DNA of 64,000 nucleotides from the NCBI GenBank assembly GCA_947487895.1, contig CANKYF010000011.1:1-64000 (forward strand), given 5' to 3'. The notes beneath the pieces are model-generated. The model worked only from the letters and a program-made list of their open reading frames with translations, was not told the origin of the DNA and made no database searches. A program made the translations under genes and the position numbers. Source of the stretch: an uncultured Flavobacteriaceae bacterium. Its GTDB lineage: Bacteria > Bacteroidota > Bacteroidia > Flavobacteriales > Flavobacteriaceae. Below, piece by piece: positions 50,241-62,300 of the stretch. Positions within the stretch are counted from its first letter, which is position 1; each line of letters starts with the position of its first letter.

Positions 50241-51137
50241 CTAGGTAGATTTTGTTAGTGCTATAACTTTGGTCTCCTTGATATATTTTCTATACTCGTT
50301 TGGTCTCATGTTTTTTAGGGATTTAAAAGTCTTAATAAAATGAGACATGCTGTTATAGCCATTAGCATAAGCTATTTCAGAAATACTTAAATCGGTATTC
50401 CTCAAAAGTCTACAAACATTGGCAGTTCTAAGTTCGTTTAAATATAGTTTGAAGGTTTTACGGGTGTGCTTTTTAAAATATCTGCAGAACGCATTTGGTG
50501 TTAAATGTGTTATTTCAGAGAGGTGTTGTACTGTAAGTTCTCTTGTATAGTTTTTAGATATGTAATCTATCGTAGTATTGATTCTCGACAAATTTTTGTC
50601 GGTTATAGAGTAGTTTGTCGAGGTTGAGCTTAAGGTTTTATAGTCTGAATCCCTACTAAGCAGTTCTAGAATTTCAATAAAATGAATTAACCTTAAAGAA
50701 TTGGATAGCGAATTTAAACAAAGTAATTTTTTAAGGGCTCGTTTGGTCGCTTCACTACTAAACAAGATACCCCTTTCCGAATTTGAAATAAGCTTTGAAA
50801 TATTTACCATTTCTGGGGTTTTTAAAAACGACTCACCAAGAAAATTTACATCAAAATGAATTACTATGGCTTCAGCCCTAAGTTGGGATGATGTATCGAA
50901 GTATTTTACATCGTTTTTCCAGCAATGTGGTAAGTTAGGGCCAACCAGTACTAGTTCGCCAGGTGCAAAATTATCAATATTATCCCCTATAAACCTTGTT
51001 CCAGAGCTTTCAATGATATATGTTAATTCCAGTTTGCTATGATAATGAAATGGATTATAAAAATATGGTACCCTTTCATTTACAACATCAAAAGAAACGT
51101 CACTTTTGTTAGGCACTTTTATTAGTTGCGGTTTCAT
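50241..51137 (-). CDS. AraC-family transcriptional regulator with cupin N-terminus
   Basis: N-terminal FHYHSKLELTYI...GELVLVGPNLPHCW, C-terminal double HTH (LSISEIAYANGYNSMSHFIKTFKSLKNMRPNEYRK). Confidence 0.93.
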   Translation of the reverse strand: MKPQLIKVPNKSDVSFDVVNERVPYFYNPFHYHSKLELTYIIESSGTRFIGDNIDNFAPGELVLVGPNLPHCWKNDVKYFDTSSQLRAEAIVIHFDVNFLGESFLKTPEMVNISKLISNSERGILFSSEATKRALKKLLCLNSLSNSLRLIHFIEILELLSRDSDYKTLSSTSTNYSITDKNLSRINTTIDYISKNYTRELTVQHLSEITHLTPNAFCRYFKKHTRKTFKLYLNELRTANVCRLLRNTDLSISEIAYANGYNSMSHFIKTFKSLKNMRPNEYRKYIKETKVIALTKST

Positions 51138-51496
51138 TTTATTGTTTTTTTGAAAGATAAATAATTTTAAATTAATCTAACAAGGCTGTTTATTTTGTTT
51201 CAAATGTTCAGACTTGTTCATGGGTAATTGTATTAAAATGACGCTAAATATTCAATAATTCTATTAAAAAATTACGTTTTAAGATAGTTTAGAGAAATTT
51301 GTAGGTATTCTAGAGGAATATAACCATCACTAGAATTAATACATTTGAATAACCAATTGAACCAAATAAATTCGAGAATTTAACTCTCAATTTTTTTATT
51401 AAAATTTTAATTGCCAATACATTTTTATGGTTTGGATTGATAACATGTCCAGAGTTTAAAAAAAGCGTTGCAATGCATTTAAATGAAGATTAACAT

Positions 51497-52909
51497 ATGA
51501 GCGAAATAATTGAGAATAACAGCAAAAAAGGTGTAAGTACTTATTTGTACTTTATTTGTATTGTAGCCGCCTGTGGAGGGCTTCTTTTTGGTTACGATGC
51601 CGTTGTTGTTTCAGGAACGAATTCACAGGTAGTAAAACAATTTTCTTTTACTAATGCTCAGTTAGGCTTTTACGTAAGCTGTGTGCTTTGGGGGTGTGCG
51701 ATTGGTTCGGGTATTGCAGGCCCATTTTCTGATTCCTTTGGGAGAAAACGTACGTTATTAATTTCATCTGTACTTATTTTTGTGTCGGCAACATGGAGCG
51801 GTTTTGCTCCTAATCCAATACATTTAATTTTAGCACGTCTTTTAGGTGGCTTTGGTATCGGAGCGGCAACTATGGTTTGCCCGTTATATATTTCTGAGGT
51901 CGCCCCAGAGAAGTATCGAGGTCGTATGGTGACACTCTTTCAACTCACTATAACTATGGGTATAGTTATGTGCGTGTTTGCAAACTATGGTATTTTTAAT
52001 TTTGCAATACATAATGCCACGTCAACAACAGTATCTCCATTTTTAAAATGGTTTGCAGTGGATGAAAATTGGCGAGCTATGTTTATGGCAGAAGCACTCC
52101 CAAGCATACTGTTTTTAGTATGTGCTTTTTTTATACCGGAAAGTCCGAGATGGTTAGTAAAAGAAAACAAGGGCTATCAAGCTGAAAGCATCTTAGCTAG
52201 AATAAACGGTACTTTAAGGGCCAAGGAAATAAGAGCTGAAATAGAAGATACTCTAGCTATTGAGTCTTATGTGAAATTTTCCAATCTTTTTAGAGGGCGT
52301 CTTCGTAAACCTTTAATTTTAGGGGTTTTAATTTGTATTTTGTCAGAAGCTTGTGGGGTATCCGTGGTGTTTTATTATGGACCACAAATCTTCGAAAAAG
52401 CAGGGTTTGATTTAGGAGGAGCTTTAGGTGGTTTTGCAAGTATTGCACTAGTAAATTTAGTTGCTACTCTATTTGCATTGGCTTTTGTAGATTCTGTTGG
52501 GCGACGAAAACTTTTGGGTTTTGGTGCTATTGGAGCGTTTTTTAGTCATATTGTCATTGGGCTTTTATTTATGAATGGTGCTATAGGTTGGCCAATTGTA
52601 ATTGCTATTAATGCGTTTGTTGCATTTTTTGCCTGTGCTATAGGCCCTGTGAAATTTGTAATTGTATCAGAAATTTTTCCCAACCAAGTTCGAGGAAAAG
52701 CTATCGCTTTAGCTACCGTTTTTATTTGGGTTACTAGTGCTTTAGTAGCCCAAGTGTTTCCAATAGTGGAAGCAGTAACATCACCAGGAGTTATTTACTT
52801 CTTTTTTGCTGTGGAATTAGTATTGCTATTACTGGTAGTTAAATTCCTAATGCCAGAAACTAAAGGGCGTACCATCGAGGATATAGAACGTTCATGGTTT
52901 AAACATTAA
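51497..52909 (+). CDS. MFS sugar transporter (sugar porter family)
   Basis: [45 protein letters not shown] motifs. Confidence 0.94.
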   Translation: MSEIIENNSKKGVSTYLYFICIVAACGGLLFGYDAVVVSGTNSQVVKQFSFTNAQLGFYVSCVLWGCAIGSGIAGPFSDSFGRKRTLLISSVLIFVSATWSGFAPNPIHLILARLLGGFGIGAATMVCPLYISEVAPEKYRGRMVTLFQLTITMGIVMCVFANYGIFNFAIHNATSTTVSPFLKWFAVDENWRAMFMAEALPSILFLVCAFFIPESPRWLVKENKGYQAESILARINGTLRAKEIRAEIEDTLAIESYVKFSNLFRGRLRKPLILGVLICILSEACGVSVVFYYGPQIFEKAGFDLGGALGGFASIALVNLVATLFALAFVDSVGRRKLLGFGAIGAFFSHIVIGLLFMNGAIGWPIVIAINAFVAFFACAIGPVKFVIVSEIFPNQVRGKAIALATVFIWVTSALVAQVFPIVEAVTSPGVIYFFFAVELVLLLLVVKFLMPETKGRTIEDIERSWFKH

Positions 52910-52942
52910 ATTGTAACTTTAATAATATTAATATAAAGTAGA

Positions 52943-53635
52943 ATGAATCTTTGGAAAGATGATAATGAGTTGTTTCAACTTGCAAAAAAAGAGCTTTTTG
53001 TAGCTTTAGTGGGAGATGTTATGGATAAAATGGGGCTTTTGCACCAATTTTTACCGCAACATATAAAACCTTTAAATAGCGATATGGTAGTTATTGGTAG
53101 AGCACTGCCAGTTTTGGAAGCTGATGTTTTTGCTGAAAAATTAGAAGGAACTGAGAACCCAATAATGGCTAAGCCCTTTGGAATTATGTTTGAGGCTTTG
53201 GATAGTCTTAAGAAAAATGAAGTATATATATGTTCGGGGTCATCTTATAACTATGCACTTTGGGGTGGTTTAATGAGTACAAGGGCTATAAAACTAGAAG
53301 CCGCAGGCGTTGTGGTAAATGGCTATTCTAGAGATACCAACGAAATATTGCGATTGGATTTTCCAACATTTGCGGCTGGTACATTTGCACAAGATCAAGG
53401 TCCAAGAGGGAAGGTTATAGATTATGGAATACCTATTGAATTTGGTGGTATACTTGTAAAACCAGGAGATGTGGTTTATGGCGATAGAGATGGTGTTTTA
53501 ATTGTGCCTTCAGAAGCTGTAGAACAAGCCTTTACGTTAGCTTTCGAAAAGGCTAGAGGAGAAAAAAAGGTACAAGAAGCATTAGAGAATGGTATGAGTA
53601 CTGTTGAAGCTTTCGAAACCTTCGGAATTATGTAA
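52943..53635 (+). CDS. RraA-family protein (RraA/HMG-aldolase-like fold)
   Basis: ALVGDVMDKMGL, AAGVVVNGYSRDTNEI, PGDVVYGDRDGVLIVP motifs. Confidence 0.88.
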   Translation: MNLWKDDNELFQLAKKELFVALVGDVMDKMGLLHQFLPQHIKPLNSDMVVIGRALPVLEADVFAEKLEGTENPIMAKPFGIMFEALDSLKKNEVYICSGSSYNYALWGGLMSTRAIKLEAAGVVVNGYSRDTNEILRLDFPTFAAGTFAQDQGPRGKVIDYGIPIEFGGILVKPGDVVYGDRDGVLIVPSEAVEQAFTLAFEKARGEKKVQEALENGMSTVEAFETFGIM

Positions 53636-53645
53636 TACAATACAT

Positions 53646-53927
53646 ATGCCTAATAAAAAAGTGATACTACTAAACCCTAATGACAATGTAGGCATTGTTA
53701 TTTCTAATTTAATTGAAGGGGAAATAATTACAATAAATGATATATCCATTTGGGCAAGTTCTAATATTCCATTTGGCCATAAAATAGCACTTGAAGATTT
53801 GCCTATCGGAAACATTGTCAAAAAGTATGGCGTCGCAATTGGAAAAACTACAACAGATATAAAATCTGGAGATCATGTACATGTGCATAACATAGAAAGT
53901 GTTTACATGAAACAATTCACTAAATAA
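53646..53927 (+). CDS. UxaA-family altronate dehydratase, N-terminal SAF-domain subunit
   Basis: GEIITINDISIWASSNIPFGHKIALEDLPIGNIVKKYGVAIGKTTTDIKSGDHVHVHNI; ORF track extends to 53604 but ATG at 53646 avoids overlap. Confidence 0.88.
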   Translation: MPNKKVILLNPNDNVGIVISNLIEGEIITINDISIWASSNIPFGHKIALEDLPIGNIVKKYGVAIGKTTTDIKSGDHVHVHNIESVYMKQFTK

Positions 53928-53929
53928 TC

Positions 53930-55120
53930 ATGTTAAAAGGCTATTTAAGAAAAGACGGTAAAAAAGGAATTCGCAATTATACGCTAGTTGCCTATACTGT
54001 AGAATGCGCCCATCATGTTGCAAGAGAAATACAGTACGGTTTTAGGGATAAAGGTGTTCATGTGATAGGTTTTCACGGATGTGCTCCAAACGATTATGCT
54101 AACGAAATGATGCAGGCTCTTTGCACACATCCCAATACCGGAGCAGTACTTATTGTGTCTTTGGGGTGTGAAAATCTAAATAAAGAGGCACTTGAAAAAC
54201 ACATAATTGCATCAGGGAGACCAGCAAAAACAATTACTATTCAAGAATCTAAAGGTAGTAGGACATCCATTGATTTAGGAAAGCAATGGATAGAACAACA
54301 ACTTAAAATACTTAATAAACAGCCTTTGGTAGATATGGCTATGGAAGAGTTGGTAGTTGGAACAATTTGCGGGGGATCAGACGCTACAAGCGGCATAACA
54401 GCAAATCCAGTAATAGGAAGAGTTTTTGATAGCGTATTAAGTCAAGGAGCAACTGCAATTTTTGAAGAAACAGGAGAGCTAATAGGTTGTGAGCATATTA
54501 TGGCAGAAAGAGCCACATCGCCACAATTGGCTAAACAATTAGTTAAAACGGTAGATAAGGCAAAAAAATATTATCTAAAAATGGGCTTTGGGAGTTTTTC
54601 TGACGGTAATGCCAAAGGTGGTTTATCAACTATAGAAGAAAAATCTATGGGTGCTTACAGTAAAAGTGGTAATTCCAAAATTTCAGGTATCATAAAACCT
54701 ACAATTCAACCCACAACTAACGGCCTGTATCTGTTAGATGTGGTACCAGATGGCGAACCTATGTTTGGATGGCCTAACGCTAATGATAATGCAGAAATAG
54801 CAGAGTTAATAGCCTGTGGATCTCATGTTGTTCTTTTTTCAACAGGAAGAGGTTCTGTTGTAGGTTCTGCGGTGGCACCAGTTATAAAGGTTTGTGCAAA
54901 TCCTGAAACATATAATAATCTTGCAGAAGATATGGATGTTAACGCAGGGAAAATTTTAAATGGAGAAGCAACATTAGATGAAGTTGCAAAAGAGCTTGAA
55001 GATTGTGTGATAAATGTTGCAAATGGTGGATTGTCCAAATCTGAAGTGCTACTTCATCAAGAATTTCAATTGGCTTATAAAAAATTTAATCAACTAGAAC
55101 CTGGTTGTTTACCAGGATAA
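53930..55120 (+). CDS. UxaA-family altronate/galactarate dehydratase, large C-terminal subunit
   Basis: GCAPNDYANEMMQALCTHPNTGAVLIVSLGCEN, TICGGSDATSGITANPVIGR motifs. Confidence 0.92.
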   Translation: MLKGYLRKDGKKGIRNYTLVAYTVECAHHVAREIQYGFRDKGVHVIGFHGCAPNDYANEMMQALCTHPNTGAVLIVSLGCENLNKEALEKHIIASGRPAKTITIQESKGSRTSIDLGKQWIEQQLKILNKQPLVDMAMEELVVGTICGGSDATSGITANPVIGRVFDSVLSQGATAIFEETGELIGCEHIMAERATSPQLAKQLVKTVDKAKKYYLKMGFGSFSDGNAKGGLSTIEEKSMGAYSKSGNSKISGIIKPTIQPTTNGLYLLDVVPDGEPMFGWPNANDNAEIAELIACGSHVVLFSTGRGSVVGSAVAPVIKVCANPETYNNLAEDMDVNAGKILNGEATLDEVAKELEDCVINVANGGLSKSEVLLHQEFQLAYKKFNQLEPGCLPG

Positions 55121-55132
55121 TATTATAACATA

Positions 55133-55897
55133 ATGAATTTATCACAATTCAGTTTAAAAGGGAAAACAGCTTTAATTACAGGAGGTGGTACAGGTATAGG
55201 TTTAGGAATTGCAAAATCTTATATAGAAGCAGGAGCTATGGTTGCTATTATAGGAAGAACAGAATCTACACTTATTGATGCTTGCGAAACTTTAGGAAAA
55301 TATTCGAAGTATTACGTTTATGATATTACAAATCAATCGGGTATGAAACAATTGATACACCAAATCGAAACAGATTTCGGCTCTATTCATATTCTGGTTA
55401 ATAATGCGGGAATTCATCTAAAAGCTCCAGTTTCTAAAACTACAGATGAAGGTTTTTTGAGTGTCATTCAAACACATTTACTAAGTTCATTTACATTGAG
55501 CAGAGAAGTGATGGAATCTATGAAAAGTAACGGAATTAAAGGTTCTGTGATCATGATTAGTTCAATGACGGGTATTATGGCAATGACACAAGTTGTGGCC
55601 TACACAAGTGCAAAAACAGGTGTGTTAGGGTTAATGAGAGGCTTGTTAGCAGATTATGCCGAGGACGGTATTCGTGTAAATTCCATAGCTCCAGGTTGGA
55701 TAGAATCTAAAATGTTGCACCAAGCTTTGGATAGTGATACGGAACGAAAAAATAAAATTTTAAACAGAATTCCATTTAAATATTTTGGACAGCCAGAAGA
55801 TATTGGTAACGCCGCAGTTTTTCTCGGTTCGGATGCTTCCAAATACGTAAATGGTGTATTGCTACCAGTAGATGGTGGAGCTGCAGTTGGGTTTTAA
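55133..55897 (+). CDS. SDR-family oxidoreductase
   Basis: ALITGGGTGIGLGIAKSYIEAGA, NNAGIHLKAP, YTSAKTG motifs. Confidence 0.92.
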   Translation: MNLSQFSLKGKTALITGGGTGIGLGIAKSYIEAGAMVAIIGRTESTLIDACETLGKYSKYYVYDITNQSGMKQLIHQIETDFGSIHILVNNAGIHLKAPVSKTTDEGFLSVIQTHLLSSFTLSREVMESMKSNGIKGSVIMISSMTGIMAMTQVVAYTSAKTGVLGLMRGLLADYAEDGIRVNSIAPGWIESKMLHQALDSDTERKNKILNRIPFKYFGQPEDIGNAAVFLGSDASKYVNGVLLPVDGGAAVGF

Positions 55898-56101
55898 TGT
55901 TATACCTAGTGATTTTAATAAAAAAATGAAGAATAATAAAATTTTGTCACGCTCAATTAATTTTATTGGTTTTGTTTTCCAGCTTGAGGCAATGTGAAAA
56001 ATCAGAAAGTATTGCTCACAAAGAAGTGCTGCAAGATATCTAAAACTGGAAATGTCCAACTGCTCCCTGTGCCTTTCCATGATTGCCGTCTAGCAATTTG
56101 A

Positions 56102-56368
56102 TTGAAGCGTGTTCAGATGCCTTATTATGAATACGAGAGAAGGGAAGTGAATGTAATCAAACGTACTGTGCAACTCGATATTCAGTTGATGTAGAGTGAC
56201 AAATTAGGCTATAATGCTTTAATTGTTGCTTATGATAAAAAGTATTACAAAGACGAAGAGTAAGACTATTCGATTATGGATATTCCCATAAGGGAAAATG
56301 ATATGAATGTGCTTTTCGAAACTTTAGAAATGCTAAAATTGAGTATAACAAGGTTTTATGGTTTTTAG
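56102..56368 (+). pseudogene. Degraded coding sequence of unknown family with two in-frame stops
   Basis: LKRVQMPYYEYERREVNVIKRTVQLDIQLM*SDKLGYNALIVAYDKKYYKDEE*DYSIMDIPIRENDMNVLFETLEMLKLSIT; stops at 56192 and 56261. Confidence 0.45.
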
Positions 56369-56553
56369 ATTATATTAAGTCTCAAAAATAAAGCAAACCA
56401 TTTTTGATTAAATTTGTAGTATTTTAATTTTAAAGAAGGATTATGAGCAACATGAAATAGCCTTTGTAAGCTATGAGGTATTACATTATTAAAATTTTTG
56501 ATGCATACTAAAAACTCATCTCAAATCTTTCTTTACCTTTAGAATAACTAAAT

Positions 56554-57402
56554 TTGACTTATTTTATGATTTTCTATAAACATCAAAAAGTCTTAAATCC
56601 TTTTATTTCGCATATATTTTCAAATAGTTTTGATAGAGATGCCAAAAATAAAATAATAAATGAATTTATTTTACCTAGTGGTCATTGCTTAATGGCCTTT
56701 CAGTGTATTGGAAAATACAAAATAGTATCAGATAATAAAGAAACTACACCTCCGAAAGCTTATATCACTGGACAACAAATAAAGAGTTTTAATTTTGTGT
56801 CTTCTGATCCCGTTATAGAAGTGATAATAGTAGTTTTTAAACCAACTGCCCTTTATCACTTATTTGGGTTAGATACAACTAAACTAATAAACAATGTGAT
56901 CTCTGTTGAAGAAGCTTTTAAGAGTAGGCTTAGAGTATTTAATAAGCATTTTGAGAATGCTAAATCTTATGAAACCAAAATGGGCTATGTTGAAGAATTA
57001 TTGTTGAAAAGGTTGGAACAAGTTGCTCCAAAACTAAATGTAATCGATATTTCAATAGACTTAATTCATAAAAACAAAGGCCGCACATCAATTAAAAAGT
57101 TGGTAACTCAACTTAAAATTAGTGAACGTTATTTTCAGAAAAAATTTAAAAAAATTGTTGGAATTACACCGTTTGCTTACACTAAAATAACACGATTTAG
57201 TTATTTATTTGCGGAAATGAGTAAAATACCCGATCAAAACTATAAAGACCTAAGTGATAATTTTGATTATTATGATATAGCACATTTTTCTAAGGATTTT
57301 AAAAAATACTGCGGAGACGCTCCTACAAAATTTAATATTGACAAATACAAATTCATTAAAAAAATAATGGTTGATGACCCTCTTATTCTAAAGATAAAAT
57401 AA
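56554..57402 (+). CDS. AraC-family transcriptional regulator
   Basis: C-terminal IKKLVTQLKISERYFQKKFKKIVGITPFAYTK and DYYDIAHFSKDFKKYCGDAPTKF; N-terminal sensor-like domain. Confidence 0.88.
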   Translation: MTYFMIFYKHQKVLNPFISHIFSNSFDRDAKNKIINEFILPSGHCLMAFQCIGKYKIVSDNKETTPPKAYITGQQIKSFNFVSSDPVIEVIIVVFKPTALYHLFGLDTTKLINNVISVEEAFKSRLRVFNKHFENAKSYETKMGYVEELLLKRLEQVAPKLNVIDISIDLIHKNKGRTSIKKLVTQLKISERYFQKKFKKIVGITPFAYTKITRFSYLFAEMSKIPDQNYKDLSDNFDYYDIAHFSKDFKKYCGDAPTKFNIDKYKFIKKIMVDDPLILKIK

Positions 57403-57624
57403 TCAGAATATTTATTTCTAAAATAAAAGACGCTTATTTACAACCACTTAGGTTTATTTACAATTACCTTTCCTCGAGTTTTTCACAACCACCATTTTTA
57501 TTAATATAATCAGATAAATGTTAATGCTCCTTTCTGCATTTACCTTTATAAAACCTGTTTTTTTCGTTGTTAAAATAATAACAAATAGTATTTAACAATT
57601 ATATCATGGTTTGGATTATATGTA

Positions 57625-59355
57625 TTGATTATTACGATAATCGCTAAACATAATTTTACTCGAATGACAGGAAAACAATTTTGTATCCTTTTACTAACAT
57701 TCTTCTTAGGAGAGTTTTGTATAGTAGCACAAAATATTGAAAATATTAGCCAACAAGACCCTTTTAAAATTTCGGGAACCATTGGAACTACAGGAACTTA
57801 TTTCAATGCCGATGGACGACTAGCTAATCGAGAGCCTTTTAGTTGGGTTATTTACGGAAGCCCAACAATTTCTGTTTATGGTGTAGATATTCCGTTTTCA
57901 TTTACTTTTAGTGAGCAGAATCGTGATTTTAGGCAACCATTTAACCAATTTGGATTGAGCCCAACTTATAAATGGGCTACGGTGCATTTAGGACATCGTA
58001 ATATAAAATGGTCTGAATTTGCACTTGCAGGGCACAATTTTTTTGGTGGCGGATTTGAAATAACACCAAAAAAAATTAGAATTGGAGCTGTATACGGTCG
58101 GTTTTTAAAACCTATTGCGCCAAATTCAGCAACTTCAGGAACAGCCTATGATACTCCTGCGTTCAAGCGTGTTGGCAGTGCTTTTAAAGTAGGTTATGGT
58201 AGCGAAAAGAATAATGCAGACATTGTTGTTTTTCAAGCAAAAGATGATGTGAATTCTATAGATGTTACTAATGCACCACCAACTTTAGCACCTCAGGAAA
58301 ATGTAGTTGCTTCTATAAAAACTCATCATTTGTTTTTCGAGAAACTATCTTTTGATGCCGAATATGCACGAAGTATTTATACGCCCAATACCGAAACAGT
58401 ACCAGTTAATAATTTGAATGACCCAATAGTTAATACGTTTCCCTTTTTAATTGACGAGCGCCAAGGCACACGAGTTGGAGATGCTATTCTGGCTACCTTA
58501 GGATTCAAAGAAAAAACTTATGAGATTAACTTAAAATACAATCGTATCGACCCAGATTTTAAATCGTTGGGAGCCTATTTTTTTCTAACAGATTTAGAAA
58601 AAACAACTATTGAACCTCGTGTAAAGTTTTGGAAAAACAAACTTGTTGTTGCCGGTAGTTTCGGGGTTCAAAAAGATAATTTAAATGCCGCCAAGAATGC
58701 ACAAACTAAGCGAAATATTTATTCAGCTAATATCAACTTTACACCAATTCAGCAATACAACTTAAATGCAAATTATACTAATTATGGTATTACTCAAAAA
58801 CCTGGAACGCAACCTATAAATAATCAAATGGAAATAGCGCAAGTAAATCAACAACTAACTGTTACTCAAAACATAAATTTATTGAGTAAAGATTTTTCTA
58901 AGTCACACATTTTGTTATTACTGTGGAATTTTCAAAATCTAACAGACGACAATAGTAACACTGCACAGTTTTCTGAGTTTCAATCGCATATTCTTTCGCC
59001 CCGATATACCTTTTCATATAACCCATGGAGATTAACCACTGGAATTGGTTATAATTATAGCATTTTTAAATTTACGATGCGAGAAACTAAGAATTTCGGA
59101 CCTTCAGTAACGTTATCAAAAGCCTTTCAAAAGCCAAATATTAATCTGTCTACCACTTTCAATCATTATGAAATTGTAAATGATGGGATAAAGGATAGTA
59201 ATGCTTTTACTATTAGATTTCAGGGGAAATATAGATTGACAAAAAAGCATCAATTCTCGTTACGTGGTTTTCTCAATAACGGAAACACGACAGGAATAAA
59301 TCCATTAAATTATTCAGAAACTAAAATAGACTTTGGTTATGCATATACTTTTTAA
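57625..59355 (+). CDS. Outer-membrane beta-barrel-like secreted protein
   Basis: Signal peptide if started at 57664 (MTGKQFCILLLTFFLGEFCIVAQ); alternating aromatic beta-strand pattern ending in IDFGYAYTF. Confidence 0.75.
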   Translation: MIITIIAKHNFTRMTGKQFCILLLTFFLGEFCIVAQNIENISQQDPFKISGTIGTTGTYFNADGRLANREPFSWVIYGSPTISVYGVDIPFSFTFSEQNRDFRQPFNQFGLSPTYKWATVHLGHRNIKWSEFALAGHNFFGGGFEITPKKIRIGAVYGRFLKPIAPNSATSGTAYDTPAFKRVGSAFKVGYGSEKNNADIVVFQAKDDVNSIDVTNAPPTLAPQENVVASIKTHHLFFEKLSFDAEYARSIYTPNTETVPVNNLNDPIVNTFPFLIDERQGTRVGDAILATLGFKEKTYEINLKYNRIDPDFKSLGAYFFLTDLEKTTIEPRVKFWKNKLVVAGSFGVQKDNLNAAKNAQTKRNIYSANINFTPIQQYNLNANYTNYGITQKPGTQPINNQMEIAQVNQQLTVTQNINLLSKDFSKSHILLLLWNFQNLTDDNSNTAQFSEFQSHILSPRYTFSYNPWRLTTGIGYNYSIFKFTMRETKNFGPSVTLSKAFQKPNINLSTTFNHYEIVNDGIKDSNAFTIRFQGKYRLTKKHQFSLRGFLNNGNTTGINPLNYSETKIDFGYAYTF

Positions 59356-62300
59356 AATATCGAAACAGAATGTATTGACCGTACTATTTGTAATGTTCAG
59401 TGTTACTGTTACAATTGCTCAGGATTTTCCTGTAACCGTTAGTACAAATATAGTAGCTCCTTACGGAAGAGATGCCTTTTTTTATTATGATAATACAAAC
59501 GTTACCATTATTAATCCATCCATTAATAGTGATGTATCTTTATATATTGAATTTAAAGGAGATAATGGTGTTGATTTAAGAACCAGAGAGAGTCATAACC
59601 CTTTAGATTTAGTACTCCAAGCAGGAAGCCCTACAATACTCACATCTTTTGAATTACAGGATTATTTTGCGCCTGAAAACTTAGTGCCAACAGGAATTTC
59701 AATTGCTGAATTACAACAAAATGGATTGCCAGCAGGACAATATCAAATTTGTGTTCGTGTTAGAAACGAAATTGGTCAGTTTCTTTCTGCTGAAGAGCCA
59801 TTAGGTTGTGGCTATTTTAATATTATTGCAGCAGAACCACCACAACTTATCAATCCAATTTGTGGTGATGAGATTACTACTGGAAGTAATAATGTTGTTT
59901 TCAGTTGGACGATTCCTACTGGAGTGTTGCCTGTTGGAGTAGAATATACATTCAAAATGATTGAATTGTTACCCAACCAAGACCCTAACCAAGCGTTTTT
60001 GGCATCAACAGTTCCCGCTTTTTTTGAACAAACTTTTTTTACCCAAAACGCTTTTGTGTATGGGCCAACAAACCCGCCTTTAGAAACTGGTAAAAGTTAT
60101 GCATGGCAAGTTATAGCAAGAGACGGAGAAACAAATACTCCATTTGTAAACGATGGCAGAAGTCAAGTTTGCTGGTTTAAATGGAATCCTGCAACCATAA
60201 GAGCTATTCCTATTTTACCAGTAGAAGAAAAGCCTAGATTACCAACTTTGACAATCGATCCGCAACCTATGCCAATAAGTAGTTTAAAAGGTAAATTACT
60301 TTATAAATTTAAAGAGACATCAGGAAGTACAAATATAACCTCTACTACAAGTAATGGAGGTTTTAATTTAGCTAACGTTACAGTAGATCCAAATCCATTA
60401 ATTAATAATAACACTACGGTTAGTAACAAACCATTACCTCCTAAAATGGGGTATGTGGTTTCTACAACTGGCGCTAAACCTTTGGCAGGAGTTAGTGTAA
60501 GTTTAGTGGTAACGCATCTGTTTAATGGGAAAGATAACAATGGAGACCATAAGTTTCAGCCTGTAGACGATTCCCAATCTGGTTATTTGAATTCTGAAAA
60601 TAAACAAGCACAAGATCAAGTATTAGCAACCACTATTACAGATGGTGATGGAAATTTCAATTTTCAAGGTTTTATAAATCCTTATGAAGATTATGGTTTG
60701 GTGCAGTCAGATATTGATGCTAAACAGAACTCAGATGTCCAAAACCTTTGGATGAAAGGTGATATGTACAAAGTACTTCGTCTAAAAGTGAACAATCAAT
60801 ATTATTTGAGTCCAGACGTGAACATTACCATCAACCCTTTTGAATCAAAAAATATTGGTGAAGTAGTGTCTTTGGTAAAGAGTTATAACCTAAATGTTAT
60901 TCCAAAATGGCAAGCTGATAAAAAACAAACAACCAATTCTGGAATTCTAAGTGGTGTCAATATAAATTTAACACGAGGGTATACCCCAAATCACGTTCCA
61001 AAGAATGAAGGTAATAAAGCGCATTCTGGTTCAGGGGTATTAGGAGATGTAGTTGATAATGGTATCACAGGAGCCAATGGTATTACGTTTAAAAATTTGG
61101 TAAGACATAGTGCCACTAATGCTAAAGATAGGTACACGATAGTAGCAACAGAATCTGATAAAAGCCTAGTTACATACAAAACCAAAGTTAAACAGTACCA
61201 TGTATTGGTATTTGCTAAAGATTTTCCGTTCACAGCACAATCTGCATTAGCATCAAGTAATTTTGGTCAATATTTAGGGGAAAACATGACATGGAATAGC
61301 GAACTCAACGTTAAAACCTATACAGACACCTTGTGGCTAGCACCAAATAACCCTCGAATTTTTGGACAAGTGCTACTTGCAGAAAACAAAGAAGGTAATG
61401 AAACACGTCAACTAAGTAATGAAAAAGTACACATCATTGAAACTAACAAGAACCACTCGCAAGCCATAAAATATTACGGATTTGCAAAAACTGACACAAA
61501 TGGAAGTTATGAATTTGATAACCTGCCTGTGTATGAAGGTGATTTTAATAATGGGAAAAGAGAAGTTGTTGGACCAGCGAGATTAGTATATACAAATGTT
61601 GAAGGTTTTAAAGGGCAACTTAAAAAATATGATAAATTAAAATGGGGGCAGCAACAAAAAACTGATTTTAAATTGTTTGCAGATGGCAAGATTTCAGGTT
61701 ACGTGGTTGATGAGGAAGGAAATAGCATTTCTGCTAATGTTAATGTAGATAGTTTAGCAGTAAAAAAGACCGTTTTTGGTTTTATCAATTTAGGGAATAA
61801 TGTAGCAAACAATTCAAATAGATTTACAGTTGCCAATAGTAACTATGGGCAAATTTTTAATTTTAAAGCGCCTTCAGGTAAACGTAAATTAACGGTAAAA
61901 GCACTTAGCGGTAATAAAATATATCAACCAAAAGATACTTTAATAACCATTTCAAAAAAAGGTAATGATAAACCCATTAAAATTGTACTTCTTAAAAAAA
62001 GAAAGCGTATTCGTTTTAAGGTGGTTGAATATAATACGAAAAACACTATTACAAATGCAAAGGTTACACTTGAAAAAGGAACAATTCTTGAAACCACAAA
62101 ACTAACTAATAGCGATGGTTATGTTACATTTATTTTTGATAGCAATGTAGATGATTTTACATTCTCCATTGCACCACCAAAAGGAAAGGAAGATAGTTAT
62201 ACCACAGAATCTTTTGTAGTTAGAGGCGTACCAAATACTGTAAAAATAAAAACGGTTCTAGAACGTGCTTATTTAGAGCCTACTGCAAAAATTACTGGTG

